A stretch of DNA of 36,469 bases, taken from positions 1-36,469 of the forward strand of contig JAFGPK010000012.1 in assembly GCA_016936235.1 (NCBI GenBank), written 5' to 3'. Numbering within the stretch: position 1 is the first letter of the stretch; each line of letters starts with the position of its first letter. Shown piece by piece: positions 7,666 through 16,543 of this stretch. This DNA is from Candidatus Fermentibacteraceae bacterium. Its GTDB lineage: Bacteria > Fermentibacterota > Fermentibacteria > Fermentibacterales > JCC-6. The notes below the pieces were generated by a model. That model was not told where the DNA came from. It saw nothing but the letters and a program-made list of their open reading frames with translations, and made no database searches. A program made the translations under genes and the position numbers.

Positions 7666-8656
7666 TCCTTCGTCTTCTCCCGTCCCGGATAAGCAGAGGT
7701 ATCGCCAGAAGCATCAGGACTACGGCCATGATCATCCATAGTATATGAACACTGAACCCGAGTTCCACAATATCGAAGTTGGAGGAGATGCTTCCCCCCA
7801 CTCCAACCATTGCGAAGGCCGCCGTCCAGCCGGCTTCGGTGGTTCCTATGCTCAGGATACCGTTTATGGGCAGCGCCATGATGATGTTGGTGATGCCGCT
7901 GGCAAGGAAGATCTTCCAGCCCGGCACCCCGGTGACGCCCAGCGCTTCCAGCATCAGGAGGAACATGGAGAGCTTGGCGACCCAGACCAATATGGAGACG
8001 AGGAACGCCATGGTCAGGTTAAACTTCCTCCCCCTCACCGAGGAAGCTGACACCAGGTCGTCGAACCAGTGGGTCTTCCTGCCGTGGAAGAACCTCTCCA
8101 GTATCCATCTCACGGGAACACCGAGAGCCCTCAGTATCGGAGACAGGAAGATGATCCCCGCGAAACCCGCCAGTGCGATGACGGGAGCGACGAATGCCAG
8201 GTCCCCCACTCCGGCAGCCGCAGCTGAGCCGATCACGGCTCCCATCGCCATCAGGTCAAGGAGCTTTGCCATAACGACACTTGCCGTCCCATGTCCGACG
8301 GGGACCTCTCCGAAATGTCGGAAAAGCCCTACGAAGGCCACATCCGCAAGCCTGAAGGGCAGAAGGTGCCCCAGGCCCACATGTATGGAGGTGACGGCCA
8401 TGGAGAGGGAGAAGCGGTAGCGCCTGCGGAAGCCCAGGAGCATCCATCGGACTGCTCTGAGAGCCTGACTGGCGAGGAACAGGGCGAAGGCGCCTACCAG
8501 GAGCAAACGGTCGGCACCCGCGGTCCTGCGGAGGATGTTCTCCAGTGCCGAGGCGATGCCCTCTTCCCCGGCGGAGGATCTGAGAAGGATCCAGGCCAGC
8601 GCAAGTCCGATCAGCGTCCCGAAGATTGCGCCTGTGGCTTTTTTGCTATATTTCAA
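7658..8656 (-). CDS. lysylphosphatidylglycerol-synthase-type membrane protein (flippase-like, UPF0104 family)
   Basis: 332 residues with about eight membrane segments and no soluble domain, matching the LPG_synthase_TM family (also called AglD/flippase-like). Recognisable family pieces are FLASQALRAVRWMLL, the GHLLPFRLADVAFV loop and the C-terminal GILSIGTTEAGWTAAF. Stand-alone members are often found with glycosyltransferases and are proposed to move or modify lipid-linked sugars; the activity here is not shown. The start is TTG at 8656 (KYSKKATGA...), with only a weak ribosome site and no better alternative. It is divergent from the ABC ATPase gene across 55 nt that must hold both promoters. 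Confidence 0.82.
   Translation of the reverse strand: MKYSKKATGAIFGTLIGLALAWILLRSSAGEEGIASALENILRRTAGADRLLLVGAFALFLASQALRAVRWMLLGFRRRYRFSLSMAVTSIHVGLGHLLPFRLADVAFVGLFRHFGEVPVGHGTASVVMAKLLDLMAMGAVIGSAAAAGVGDLAFVAPVIALAGFAGIIFLSPILRALGVPVRWILERFFHGRKTHWFDDLVSASSVRGRKFNLTMAFLVSILVWVAKLSMFLLMLEALGVTGVPGWKIFLASGITNIIMALPINGILSIGTTEAGWTAAFAMVGVGGSISSNFDIVELGFSVHILWMIMAVVLMLLAIPLLIRDGRRRRIE
8647..8652 (+). promoter_or_regulatory. candidate -10 element (TATATT) for the first ABC operon
   Basis: GCTATATTTC on the plus strand lies about 60 nt before the GTG start at 8712 and overlaps the first codons of the divergent gene. It is one of several similar elements at operon heads in this window; no strong -35 box is seen. 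The 8657-8711 gap also holds an AT-rich TATATA run that could serve the minus strand. Confidence 0.35.
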
Positions 8657-8711
8657 TGAAATTCCGTTCAGTGGAGCAAGTAAGGAAGATATATACTAAA
8701 GGAACGGCCTT

Positions 8712-9638
8712 GTGGAAAAAGAAGAGATACTGAACGTCTGCGAAGTCTCCAAGTCCTTCAGGAGGGTCCTGGCCCTGAAGGACCTCTCCATCTCCGTGGA
8801 GAGGGGCGGAACCTTCTCTCTTCTGGGCCCTAACGGAGCGGGCAAGACCACACTTATGAAGATACTCCTCGGACTCGTCGGGCACGATGCGGGAAAGGTC
8901 CGCATGCAGGGCCTTCCTGTCACCTCCCCCCTTTCGAGAAAGGGTGTGAGGTACCTTCCGGAGAACATCACCTTTCCCTCCTGGGCCAGCCCGAAAGTCC
9001 TCTTCAGGCAGATGGAGAGGGTAAGACGGGAGGTCTCCGCGGAGCAGTTCCGGAATCGCTGCAGTGAGCTGGAATGCCTGGAGCTCATGAAGAGACCGGT
9101 GGGCAAGATGTCCAGGGGACAGAGGCAGAGGGTGGCCCTTTCGCTGGTCACCTGCGGCGATCCCGTTCTGGTGCTGCTGGACGAACCCTCCTCGGGTCTC
9201 GACCCCGGAGGGAGGATACTGGTGCGGAACCTGATCCGAAGCCTGTCCTCCAGGGGCACCACTATCCTCATCAATTCGCACCTGCTGGGCGAAGTCGAGA
9301 GGGTATGCGACACCGCGGCCTTCATCAGCAGGGGGAAACTGGTCGCCCAGGGCGATCTTGATTCCCTCTCCCGGCATACCGGTCTCGTCTGGGTCGAGAC
9401 GCTGCATCCGGAGTCCATGGCCGCCGCCATCGGTGAGAAGGGATACGAATGCCGAACCGAGCCCAGGGGGGTCACCGTGGACCTTGACGAGGGCACGGAT
9501 TTCGGCCGGCTTGTGAGTGTGGTCCTCGACACAGGAATTGAGTTCACGGGAGTCAGCAGGAAGAGGGAGAACCTCGAGGACGTATTCCTTCGAATAATGG
9601 GCGATGAAGCTATGGAGGCTGACATACATGTTCCTTAA
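8712..9638 (+). CDS. ABC transporter ATP-binding protein (ABC-2 type exporter)
   Basis: 308 residues. Walker A GPNGAGKTT (39-47), YLPEN in the Q-loop region, ABC signature MSRGQ (133-137, a variant of LSGGQ), Walker B with VLLDEPSSGLD (about 154-164) and the switch His190 are all present. A C-terminal extension of about 90 residues (ETLHPESM... to LEDVFLRIMG) is the usual accessory domain of CcmA/DrrA-like subunits. The start is GTG at 8712 with AAAGGA about 8 nt upstream. It overlaps the permease gene that follows. It powers export or membrane remodelling by that permease; the substrate is unknown. Variation in the signature motif is tolerated in this subfamily. Confidence 0.93.
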   Translation: MEKEEILNVCEVSKSFRRVLALKDLSISVERGGTFSLLGPNGAGKTTLMKILLGLVGHDAGKVRMQGLPVTSPLSRKGVRYLPENITFPSWASPKVLFRQMERVRREVSAEQFRNRCSELECLELMKRPVGKMSRGQRQRVALSLVTCGDPVLVLLDEPSSGLDPGGRILVRNLIRSLSSRGTTILINSHLLGEVERVCDTAAFISRGKLVAQGDLDSLSRHTGLVWVETLHPESMAAAIGEKGYECRTEPRGVTVDLDEGTDFGRLVSVVLDTGIEFTGVSRKRENLEDVFLRIMGDEAMEADIHVP

Positions 9639-10476
9639 CGGTCTTGAGCAGCTCGCGAGAAGGAAGATAGTCCTTACCGCCGTCATCGCCACGATGGTGT
9701 TCCTGGGTCTGTACTGGTGGGGGATCTCGGCGGCCTCCACCGCCGACCTGGAGGGCGGACACGGCCAGGGTTACGGAGCAGCCAAGATGCTCGGTCCCGC
9801 CGATGCCGCCCTTGCGGCAATCGTCACCGCCGCCCCCCTGGCAGCAACGCTGGTGACTGCGCTGATGATAGTGATTGGCGCCACCATGCTCCCCGAGGAG
9901 ATGGACGAAGGGAGGATGCCCTTCTGGCTCTCGTTGCCCCAGACCAGGCTGAGGGTCTACCTGCACACCAGCCTGGCACCGCTGGCGCTCTCCTACGCCC
10001 TGGCCATAATCCTGTTCGGCGGTATTTTCCTCATAACCCGGTCATACTTCGCTTTTACGCCTAGGAACATCCCCCTGGTCTTCGTGTCTATGCTATCATG
10101 GCTGACGGTCGTATGGGCGGCGGTCATCCTCCTGTCACTGGTGGTCAGGAAAGTGGCCTCCATGCTGATAGTATTCTTTCTTACCGCGGTGGCCTCGCTT
10201 TTCGGAGGCCTGTACGAGATCATGCGAATGTTCCCGGGCGAGGCCCCGGCCGCGCTGGTGACCATCACCAGAACTGCCATGTACGCCTTTCCGGCGGACA
10301 GAGGCTACAGGGGGGTACTGTACGGTCTCATACCGAGGAACGGCACCATAACCGAGAATCTTGCTTTTTTCGGAGTCACCGCCAGTATCCCACCCCTGCA
10401 TTTAGTCTACGCTTTCTCCTGGAGCCTGGTCCTTCTCGCACTGGGATACTGGAAGTTCAGAAGGATGGACTTCTGA
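9604..10476 (+). CDS. ABC-2 type transporter permease
   Basis: 290 residues with six predicted membrane helices: one after a short N-terminus (IVLTAVIATMVFLGLYWW), then LAAIVTAAPLAATLVTALMIVIGATML, LSYALAIILFGGIFLI, LSWLTVVWAAVILLSLVV, ASMLIVFFLTAVASLFGG and a last one at WSLVLLALGYW. The segment PEEMDEGRMPFWLSLPQTRLRVYLHTS between helices 2 and 3 is the cytoplasmic coupling region of ABC-2 permeases. The start at 9604 overlaps the ATPase gene by 35 nt. A second ATG at 9628 has a better-placed GGAGG (9614-9618) and may be the real start, giving 282 residues. Inner membrane; pairs with the ATPase at 8712. Confidence 0.85.
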   Translation: MKLWRLTYMFLNGLEQLARRKIVLTAVIATMVFLGLYWWGISAASTADLEGGHGQGYGAAKMLGPADAALAAIVTAAPLAATLVTALMIVIGATMLPEEMDEGRMPFWLSLPQTRLRVYLHTSLAPLALSYALAIILFGGIFLITRSYFAFTPRNIPLVFVSMLSWLTVVWAAVILLSLVVRKVASMLIVFFLTAVASLFGGLYEIMRMFPGEAPAALVTITRTAMYAFPADRGYRGVLYGLIPRNGTITENLAFFGVTASIPPLHLVYAFSWSLVLLALGYWKFRRMDF

Positions 10477-10509
10477 CAGGCGGGGGCCCGTATTGAGAGG
10501 GGAAGTCTC

Positions 10510-10863
10510 ATGAACAGGATAATACACGTGAAGATAACGTCCGACGAGCCGGGCAGGATAACGGAGTTCTACAGGCAGGCCTTTAACTGGAAGGTGACCA
10601 AATTCCCGGACCCTCCCGACGGCTGGCGGATGGAATCGGGCAAGGGGCCGGGCATCAACAGCTCCGTCTACAGGAGCGACGACTCGCCCATGGACCGTCA
10701 TCTTTCGATCGCCATATCCGTGGACTCCATCGACGAGGTCGCCGAAAGGATCTCGGAGGCGGGTGGCAGGATCATGCATGACAGGATATCCGCGTTCGGG
10801 AACTGCTACCTGTACTGCCAGGATCCCGACGGGAACGTTATCTGTCTGGTAGAGTTCGGCTAG
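10510..10863 (+). CDS. VOC-fold (glyoxalase/bleomycin-resistance superfamily) protein
   Basis: 117 residues forming one pair of beta-alpha-beta-beta-beta units. RIIHVKITSDEPGRITEFYRQAFNWKV is the first half, and SIAISVDSIDEVAERISEAGG followed by NCYLYCQDPDGNVICLVEF is the second, with the usual DPDGN turn and closing Glu. This matches the common 'VOC family protein' group; specific functions in it are rarely known. The ATG at 10510 follows AGGGGAAG, 33 nt after the ABC permease stop, so it may be co-transcribed. Its end converges with the aminopeptidase gene across 9 nt. Confidence 0.85.
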   Translation: MNRIIHVKITSDEPGRITEFYRQAFNWKVTKFPDPPDGWRMESGKGPGINSSVYRSDDSPMDRHLSIAISVDSIDEVAERISEAGGRIMHDRISAFGNCYLYCQDPDGNVICLVEFG

Positions 10864-10872
10864 GCCGGAGTC

Positions 10873-12162
10873 TCAGTCGGCCAGGCCGACTCCTCCTCTG
10901 AGATGCTCCGTCAGCACTTTTACCATGGCCCCGTGGTCCTTCGCCCCGGCGGTCTCGCGGACCGAATGCATGGAGAGCATCGGATTCCCGGCGTCAACGC
11001 TCCTTATCCCCGTCCTGGAGGAAGTGACCGGGCCTATGGTGCTTCCGCACGGCATGTCGTTCCTGCTGACGAAGTACTGGACCTCCACCCCGCACCGCTG
11101 AGCGCAGGTGCTGAAATACGCCGAAGTAAGATCGGTGGACGTGTACCTCTCCTGGGCGTTGACCTTTATCACCGGGCCGCCATTGAGCAGGGGCCGGCAT
11201 CCTGGATCATGCTTCCCGGCGTAGTTGGGATGAAGGCCGTGGGCTCCGTCGGCTGAAACCTGCACGCTTCTCGGGATGCTCCTGAAATAACTCTCCCTGT
11301 CTTCGGCCAGTCTCTCCATGACCGAGTCGAGGAAGAGGGAGCCTGCACCGTTCAGCGTCCGGGAACCCACCTCCTCGCTGTTGAAGAGGGTGATGAGAGT
11401 CGTGGACGGTCCCTCGCCGGCTAGAATGAGCGCCTCCAGAGCTGCGTGGCACATGGCGAGGTTGTCCAGCCTGCCGGAGAAGATGAAATCGCCGTCAAGC
11501 CCACCGGCAACGGCCGGCTGGGGGTCCCAGACCTCCATGGACCATCCCGCCACTTCTGCCCTGTCCACGTCAGCGTTGCGGCAGGCCATGCAGAGGATGT
11601 CATCGAAGGCAGCCCCTGAAGTGGAGAAGATCAGCGGCGTGTTCTTCTCTGCGTCCACCTTGAAGCCGTCTTTGTTGGTCTCCCTCTCGAGGTGGATTGC
11701 AGGGGACGCCATCCTTAAGATGGGATCTCTTAGGACGAAGTGCGCTCTGGAGATACCGTCCCCCCGACTGAGCGCCAGGGTGCCGGCAACAGAAAGGTCC
11801 CGGTCGAACCACGTGGCCATGATCGGTCCTCCATAGACCTCGACCCCTATCGCACTTATCCCTTCGGTCTTTCTGTCAGGACACGGCTTGACGCGGAAGC
11901 CGGGGAAATCCGTATGGGCGCCTATTATGCGGAACCCCGTGTCCCTTGCGGGTTGAGCGCCTGCTATGCCGGCAATGATGGATGACGATGAGCGGACGAT
12001 GTAGAACCTTGTACCAGGAGGGGCCGATAATCCGCCGCTCTCCTCCAGCCTGGTGAAACCGTTCTCCTGCAGCCTGGCCGCCAGGCATGATACAGCCAGC
12101 GATGCCGTGGGAGAACCGTCCAGGAAATCCAGCAGGTCCCTGAGCAGGATATCATCCTTCAT
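10873..12162 (-). CDS. apeB: M18 family aminopeptidase (aspartyl aminopeptidase-like)
   Basis: 429 residues from the ATG at 12162. An upstream in-frame start at 12210 lies within the preceding gene and adds residues not typical of the family, whose N-terminus usually reads like LLDFLDGSPTASLAV. Metal-site motifs are present: GAHTDFP (His83, Asp85), GRLDNL (Asp233), NSEEVGS (Glu263-Glu264), ADGAHGLHPNYAGKHDP and MLSMHSVRE near the end, with NDMPCGSTIGP in between. Members are dinuclear-zinc cytoplasmic peptidases that remove acidic or neutral N-terminal residues. It overlaps the end of the activase gene by 11 nt, which suggests translational coupling, although no functional link is known. The symbol is by family, not by proven orthology. 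Confidence 0.9.
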   Translation of the reverse strand: MKDDILLRDLLDFLDGSPTASLAVSCLAARLQENGFTRLEESGGLSAPPGTRFYIVRSSSSIIAGIAGAQPARDTGFRIIGAHTDFPGFRVKPCPDRKTEGISAIGVEVYGGPIMATWFDRDLSVAGTLALSRGDGISRAHFVLRDPILRMASPAIHLERETNKDGFKVDAEKNTPLIFSTSGAAFDDILCMACRNADVDRAEVAGWSMEVWDPQPAVAGGLDGDFIFSGRLDNLAMCHAALEALILAGEGPSTTLITLFNSEEVGSRTLNGAGSLFLDSVMERLAEDRESYFRSIPRSVQVSADGAHGLHPNYAGKHDPGCRPLLNGGPVIKVNAQERYTSTDLTSAYFSTCAQRCGVEVQYFVSRNDMPCGSTIGPVTSSRTGIRSVDAGNPMLSMHSVRETAGAKDHGAMVKVLTEHLRGGVGLAD

Positions 12163-15100
12163 CTTCCCCGTACCCTTCAGTAGCGCTGCGTTCAAGGACC
12201 TCTGCCGCATCAGACCGGGACATGAACCTCTCCCTGACCTGGTACATGAAAGCCTGCAGCCTGGCCTCGTTGTCCGTGTCCTCCTGCCCGTCGAAGGCCA
12301 GGTTGAGCCATGGCAGGCTGCTGTGATCCTTCCTTATCTTCTTGCTTATGGCGGTAACCACCATGCCGGGCAGACACGTGAACGGGAATATGTTCACCGC
12401 ACCGTGGATGGCGTTCCTCTCGGAGAGGGATATGGGGGCTCCGATGCATAGGATTGCCTCCCCCCCTATGTTCTCCTTCATGTACCCTCCGGCTGCCTCC
12501 ATGATTTCCTCCGGCTCCGATCCGCGCCTTCCCTCCAGAAGTTCTGCGAAGGGTGTCTCCATCCCCCTCCTGAGCCTGCCCATAAGCTTCATCCTGGAGT
12601 ATCCCTTGAGCAGGTCCATCAGCTTCCTCCTGTCCCTGGAGTTCTTCATGAAGGAGTAATTAACATACTCGAACCATTCCATCAGCGGTGTATGCAGCAC
12701 CTCGCCACCCAGTTCCTCAATCCTCCTGTCGGTGAAGGAATGGGCAAAGGGATCGTTCCTGACGTAGATCTCTCCGAACAACAGCACAAGAGGTCTGGGC
12801 CGGTCGTCCCTGGCAATGGCGGAGAATCGCACCGCGGCCCTCTCCAGAGCGGGTATCAGTGTCTGCCCGTTCTCCATGGATCCGGCAAGCTCCTGCAGGC
12901 TCTCCTGCATGACCCTGTCTGCTGCACCCTCCTCGCGCTCGTAGGGCCTCACCCTGTAGAGCGCGCTCCTGAGTACGTCGCCCGCTATGGCGGACTTCAG
13001 CATGTCCACCTGGAAACCGAGAGAGGAAAGCTCCCTTACGGTGGTGTACGAATCGCTGGAAGTGGCGGTGATGATGGGGACATCTCCGTATCCCAGCCTG
13101 TCCAGGAGTATCCTGTGGTAGCTGCAGTACTGCCCGAAACGGCAGGGCCCGGAGGCGGTGCCCATGAAGAAGGCAGCCTCCCCGGGGTCTTCCCGCTCGA
13201 GGACGGAAAGCATGTTCCCCGCGGTAATGATGGCCGGGTAGCACTCCTTTCCGGTGGTCACCGATCTTCCGAGAGCGACGGATGACCTGTTCGTGGGAGG
13301 CATCACCTCGGCGTCCACCCCGTGCTTTCTCGCCGCCGCCGCCGCGATGTGTGTCGCATCGCCGAGCCACGGCACCCATACCTTCCTCCCATGGATGCTC
13401 ATCTCCCTGTTGCCCAGCTGCCTGTTGAATTCACCGGTTCCGTGGTCCCTCCTTCCGGATATTGCATCCATGAAGGCTTCGCACCTGGTGATCACGCCGG
13501 CGTCTGCCGCATGCTCATCTATCTCTATGGTCAGCATGGGCTTATCTCCCATTATTCGCGCCACCTCATGCTGGATGAAGGAATCGGGTCCGCAGCCGAA
13601 GTTCGTGATGTAGACCCCGTTGAGCCTGGAGTCTTCCCTGATGGCCAGTGCGGCGGCCAGTATCCTCTGGCCGTACTGCCAGTACATGTTGCCGTGTATT
13701 TCCGCGGTCCTCCTCATTGGAAGATCAAGGAAATCCGTGGGTATTACGGAAGCCCCCAGCTTTGCGAGCTTGTCCGGGAGTTCCACGTTCACCGCAGGAT
13801 CTGAGCCGTTGTAGGGTCTGCTGATGATAACGAAGGCGGGCTGGTGCTGTTTCAGGCCGGCCAGGGCTTCCCTGCCCAGCTCCAGGAGCCGTCTCCTGAA
13901 CCGGCCGTGAGCTTCTCTGGCCTCCGCGGCCGCCCTCCTGGCCGTGGCCGCACCCACTCCGAGATCCACGGCCATTTCAACCAGCCCCTTCATCCATTCC
14001 CTTCCCTGAAGGGAGAAGTCGAGTACCGGACTCAGGGTCCTGACCCGCTCCTCGGAAGAGAGCCCGAGACCGGCGTCTATGACGTATGGCGAAGCTTCGA
14101 TGTAAGGGCAGTTGTAGGATTCGGAAAAATCACCCTGTGGAAATGACCTCAGCATGGAAGGCAGGAAGATATAGTCCACATCACGCTCCAGGAGGTCCAT
14201 TACATGCCCGTGCGCCAGTTTCACGGGGAAGCAGGTCTCGGCGGCCACGCTCTCGACGCCCGAGTGTATCAGGTCGCTGGTGGAGGCTCCCGATATGACC
14301 ACTCCGAAGCCGCACCCGGTGAAGAACGTCCTGAAGAACGGGAAGAACTCCCAGAACCACAGTGCCCTGGGGATCCCCACCAGAGGGACCCCGCCCTTTA
14401 CTCCCTGCTCGTGCCCTGAGATCAGCGCCGACTCCCTCTCCACGAACCAGTTCTTTCCGTGACCGTCCCCCTTGAGGTGGCTGGACCCTGTTTCGTACTT
14501 CTCGCACCTGCCGCCGTAGAAGAGGCTGTTCCCATCATGAAGGGTCACCCTGTGTATCTCGCACCTGTTCGGACATCCGCTGCAGATGAAGCTCTCCTGG
14601 CGGTAGCTCTCCTCGGCCAGGCTGAATCCCTTGAAGCGTGAGGGTCCGGAGGGCATCTCCTCCCTTGCCAGCAGGGCGGCCCCGATCGCTCCGGTGACAT
14701 GATGGTTCTCGGGTATCACCACTGTCCTGTCTCCAAGGACGGCGTTGAACGCCGCGGCGACGCCGGTGTTGAACGCTGTGCCCCCCTGGAAGAATATCCT
14801 GCTGCCTATGCTCTTCTCTCCAACGACCCTGTGAAGGTAGTTCCTGACGATGGAATAGGACAGGCCGGCCACGATGCTGTCCACCGGTGCGCCATCCGCC
14901 TGGTGTGAGAACACATCGCTCTCCATGAAGACCGTACAGCGTTCCCCGAGGCTGCAGGGGGACTCTGCGCTGACGGCCATGGGACCGAAATCCCTGATGT
15001 CCAGCCCCAGTTTCTCGGCCTGCTCCTCGAGGAATGAGCCGGTCCCGGCTGCGCAGACCTTGTTCATCTCGAAATCCACCACCCTGCCCCGGCGAAGGGA

Positions 15101-16357
15101 TATGAACTTGGAATCCTGTCCGCCTATTTCGAAGATCGTGTCAACGTCGGGGTCTATCTCCACCGCCGCCCTGGCCTGGGCCGTGATCTCGTTCCTGACC
15201 ACATCGGCTCCGACGAAATCGCCTGTCATGTAGCGCCCTGATCCGGTGGTTCCCACACCGAGTACTTCCCTGTCCCTGCCCAGAGTCGCCGCCAGTCTGG
15301 AGAGCCCCTGCTTCACGGCCTCCAGGGGCCTGCCGGCGGTCATGAGGTACTCGGATGCATGGAGTTCGCCGGACGACTGTCCGACGGCCGCCAGATTCGT
15401 GCTGATGGAGCCGACATCAATACCTATGTAGACCGGTTCGTCAGATTCGGCGGGTTGTCCTGGCATTCCGGGGTGGGGTATCTCGTAAGGAGCCAGGGAA
15501 GGCAATCCCTCCCCTCCTCCGGGATCGGTCCCGGCATTCATCAGGCTCTGGAAGTAAGACCGGTCGATGAGGGCCCTCTCGCCGTCATCAGCGGTAATAG
15601 CCGCCCCGGCCGCCGTAAGGCATCTGAAATGCTCCGGAACCACAAGATCGTAGAAGTCCCTTCCCAGAACCTCATTGAAAGCGCTTATCATTCCTCTGTT
15701 GGCCGCCACGCCTCCGACGAAGGCCACCGGGGGGCGGAAGTCACGGCCCGACGCAATGGAGCTCTTGAAATTCCTCGCCACGGCGAAGCACAGCCCCGCC
15801 ACTATATGTGAGACGGGTGTCCCGATCTGCTGAAGGTGTATCATGTCCGATTTGGCGAAGACGCTGCATCTGCCGGCTATTCGGGGCGGATGGGAGCACT
15901 GGAGGGCCAGTTCTCCGAGTTCCTCGGTGTCCAGCCCCAGCCTGGAGGCCTGCTGGTCGAGGAAGGAGCCGGTTCCCGCCGCGCAGACTGAATTCATGGA
16001 AAAATCGTCGAAGACCGGACCTTCCCGTGTCTGCCTGAACAGAAGCAGCTTGGAGTCCTGGCCTCCCATCTCTATCACCGAATTGACCCCGGGGCAGTAA
16101 AGGGGAACGGCACCGGCCAGGGCGACCACCTCGTTGACCGTGGAGCATCCCGCAATCGTGGCGGCGGACCGCGCGGCACTGCCCGTGAAGGAAGCCGGGC
16201 ACCCCTCCCAGCCCTCGAGGTCCGACAGTATGCCGATGAGCGCATCCACCGGTTTTCCGTGATGTCTCCTGTAGAGGGCCGAAACCATACGATCATCGTC
16301 CATGAGGACCAGTTTGGTGCTCACGGAGCCCATGTCTATTCCTATCCTTCTGCTCAT
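12152..16357 (-). CDS. large acyl-CoA dehydratase activase (two BcrAD/BadFG ATPase domains plus DUF2229)
   Basis: 1401 residues, the normal size for this giant class. Two ASKHA ATPase modules lie in tandem, starting at RIGIDMGSVSTKLV and at YIGIDVGSISTNLA (near 310). Each has EMGGQDSK or EIGGQDSK, then VCAAGTGSFL and RCSVF or RCTVF, the cysteines that bridge a [4Fe-4S] cluster in activators of 2-hydroxyacyl-CoA dehydratases and benzoyl-CoA reductases. A cysteine cluster CSGCPNRC follows. DUF2229 begins at VGIPRALWFWEFFPFF, and a C-terminal HgdB-like half contains GPCRFGQYCSYH. The protein would pump a low-potential electron using ATP. No separate dehydratase subunits are in the window; the HgdB-like half may itself be the electron acceptor. 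The ATG at 16357 follows GAGGATCGG. Confidence 0.92.
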   Translation of the reverse strand: MSRRIGIDMGSVSTKLVLMDDDRMVSALYRRHHGKPVDALIGILSDLEGWEGCPASFTGSAARSAATIAGCSTVNEVVALAGAVPLYCPGVNSVIEMGGQDSKLLLFRQTREGPVFDDFSMNSVCAAGTGSFLDQQASRLGLDTEELGELALQCSHPPRIAGRCSVFAKSDMIHLQQIGTPVSHIVAGLCFAVARNFKSSIASGRDFRPPVAFVGGVAANRGMISAFNEVLGRDFYDLVVPEHFRCLTAAGAAITADDGERALIDRSYFQSLMNAGTDPGGGEGLPSLAPYEIPHPGMPGQPAESDEPVYIGIDVGSISTNLAAVGQSSGELHASEYLMTAGRPLEAVKQGLSRLAATLGRDREVLGVGTTGSGRYMTGDFVGADVVRNEITAQARAAVEIDPDVDTIFEIGGQDSKFISLRRGRVVDFEMNKVCAAGTGSFLEEQAEKLGLDIRDFGPMAVSAESPCSLGERCTVFMESDVFSHQADGAPVDSIVAGLSYSIVRNYLHRVVGEKSIGSRIFFQGGTAFNTGVAAAFNAVLGDRTVVIPENHHVTGAIGAALLAREEMPSGPSRFKGFSLAEESYRQESFICSGCPNRCEIHRVTLHDGNSLFYGGRCEKYETGSSHLKGDGHGKNWFVERESALISGHEQGVKGGVPLVGIPRALWFWEFFPFFRTFFTGCGFGVVISGASTSDLIHSGVESVAAETCFPVKLAHGHVMDLLERDVDYIFLPSMLRSFPQGDFSESYNCPYIEASPYVIDAGLGLSSEERVRTLSPVLDFSLQGREWMKGLVEMAVDLGVGAATARRAAAEAREAHGRFRRRLLELGREALAGLKQHQPAFVIISRPYNGSDPAVNVELPDKLAKLGASVIPTDFLDLPMRRTAEIHGNMYWQYGQRILAAALAIREDSRLNGVYITNFGCGPDSFIQHEVARIMGDKPMLTIEIDEHAADAGVITRCEAFMDAISGRRDHGTGEFNRQLGNREMSIHGRKVWVPWLGDATHIAAAAARKHGVDAEVMPPTNRSSVALGRSVTTGKECYPAIITAGNMLSVLEREDPGEAAFFMGTASGPCRFGQYCSYHRILLDRLGYGDVPIITATSSDSYTTVRELSSLGFQVDMLKSAIAGDVLRSALYRVRPYEREEGAADRVMQESLQELAGSMENGQTLIPALERAAVRFSAIARDDRPRPLVLLFGEIYVRNDPFAHSFTDRRIEELGGEVLHTPLMEWFEYVNYSFMKNSRDRRKLMDLLKGYSRMKLMGRLRRGMETPFAELLEGRRGSEPEEIMEAAGGYMKENIGGEAILCIGAPISLSERNAIHGAVNIFPFTCLPGMVVTAISKKIRKDHSSLPWLNLAFDGQEDTDNEARLQAFMYQVRERFMSRSDAAEVLERSATEGYGEDEG

Positions 16358-16543
16358 TGCGGCCGATCCTCGCTCTGCTCGTCCGGCATCTTTTTCCTGA
16401 CCCTGGAACGTGTGATATTACTTAACAGGAACTGAAAGATAAGCAAATCCGTTATATTCCGGTAGATTGACGGCATCACTGGGACTGATCGCGGAAGAAG
16501 ATCTCATATATTCCGTTTCGAGGCTTGATCGGGAGGATCGGAA
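16358..16543. other. divergent intergenic region between activase and phosphodiesterase operon
   Basis: An AT-richer stretch of 186 nt that must hold promoters for both directions. On the plus strand it contains two copies of TATATTCCG (16453-16461 and 16507-16515). On the minus strand AAGTAATATCAC, about 70 nt before the activase ATG, is a weak -10 candidate. No conserved RNA or operator palindrome was recognised. Confidence 0.5.
16507..16512 (+). promoter_or_regulatory. candidate -10 element (TATATT) of the phosphodiesterase operon
   Basis: TATATTCCG lies such that transcription would begin near 16519, giving a leader of about 25 nt before the proposed ATT start at 16544. CTGATC sits 17 nt upstream as a weak -35 candidate. 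A second TATATTCCG at 16453 is an alternative. Confidence 0.35.

Noticed and set aside
8646-9740. Two long minus-strand open frames (up to 364 codons) across the first ABC ATPase
   Set aside because: The plus strand encodes an ATPase with all its motifs; the minus-strand translations have no recognisable motif and extend over neighbouring genes.
10864-10890. GC-rich inverted repeat between the VOC gene and the aminopeptidase gene
   Set aside because: It can fold, but it lies partly in coding sequence and has no T-run, so calling it a terminator is not supported.
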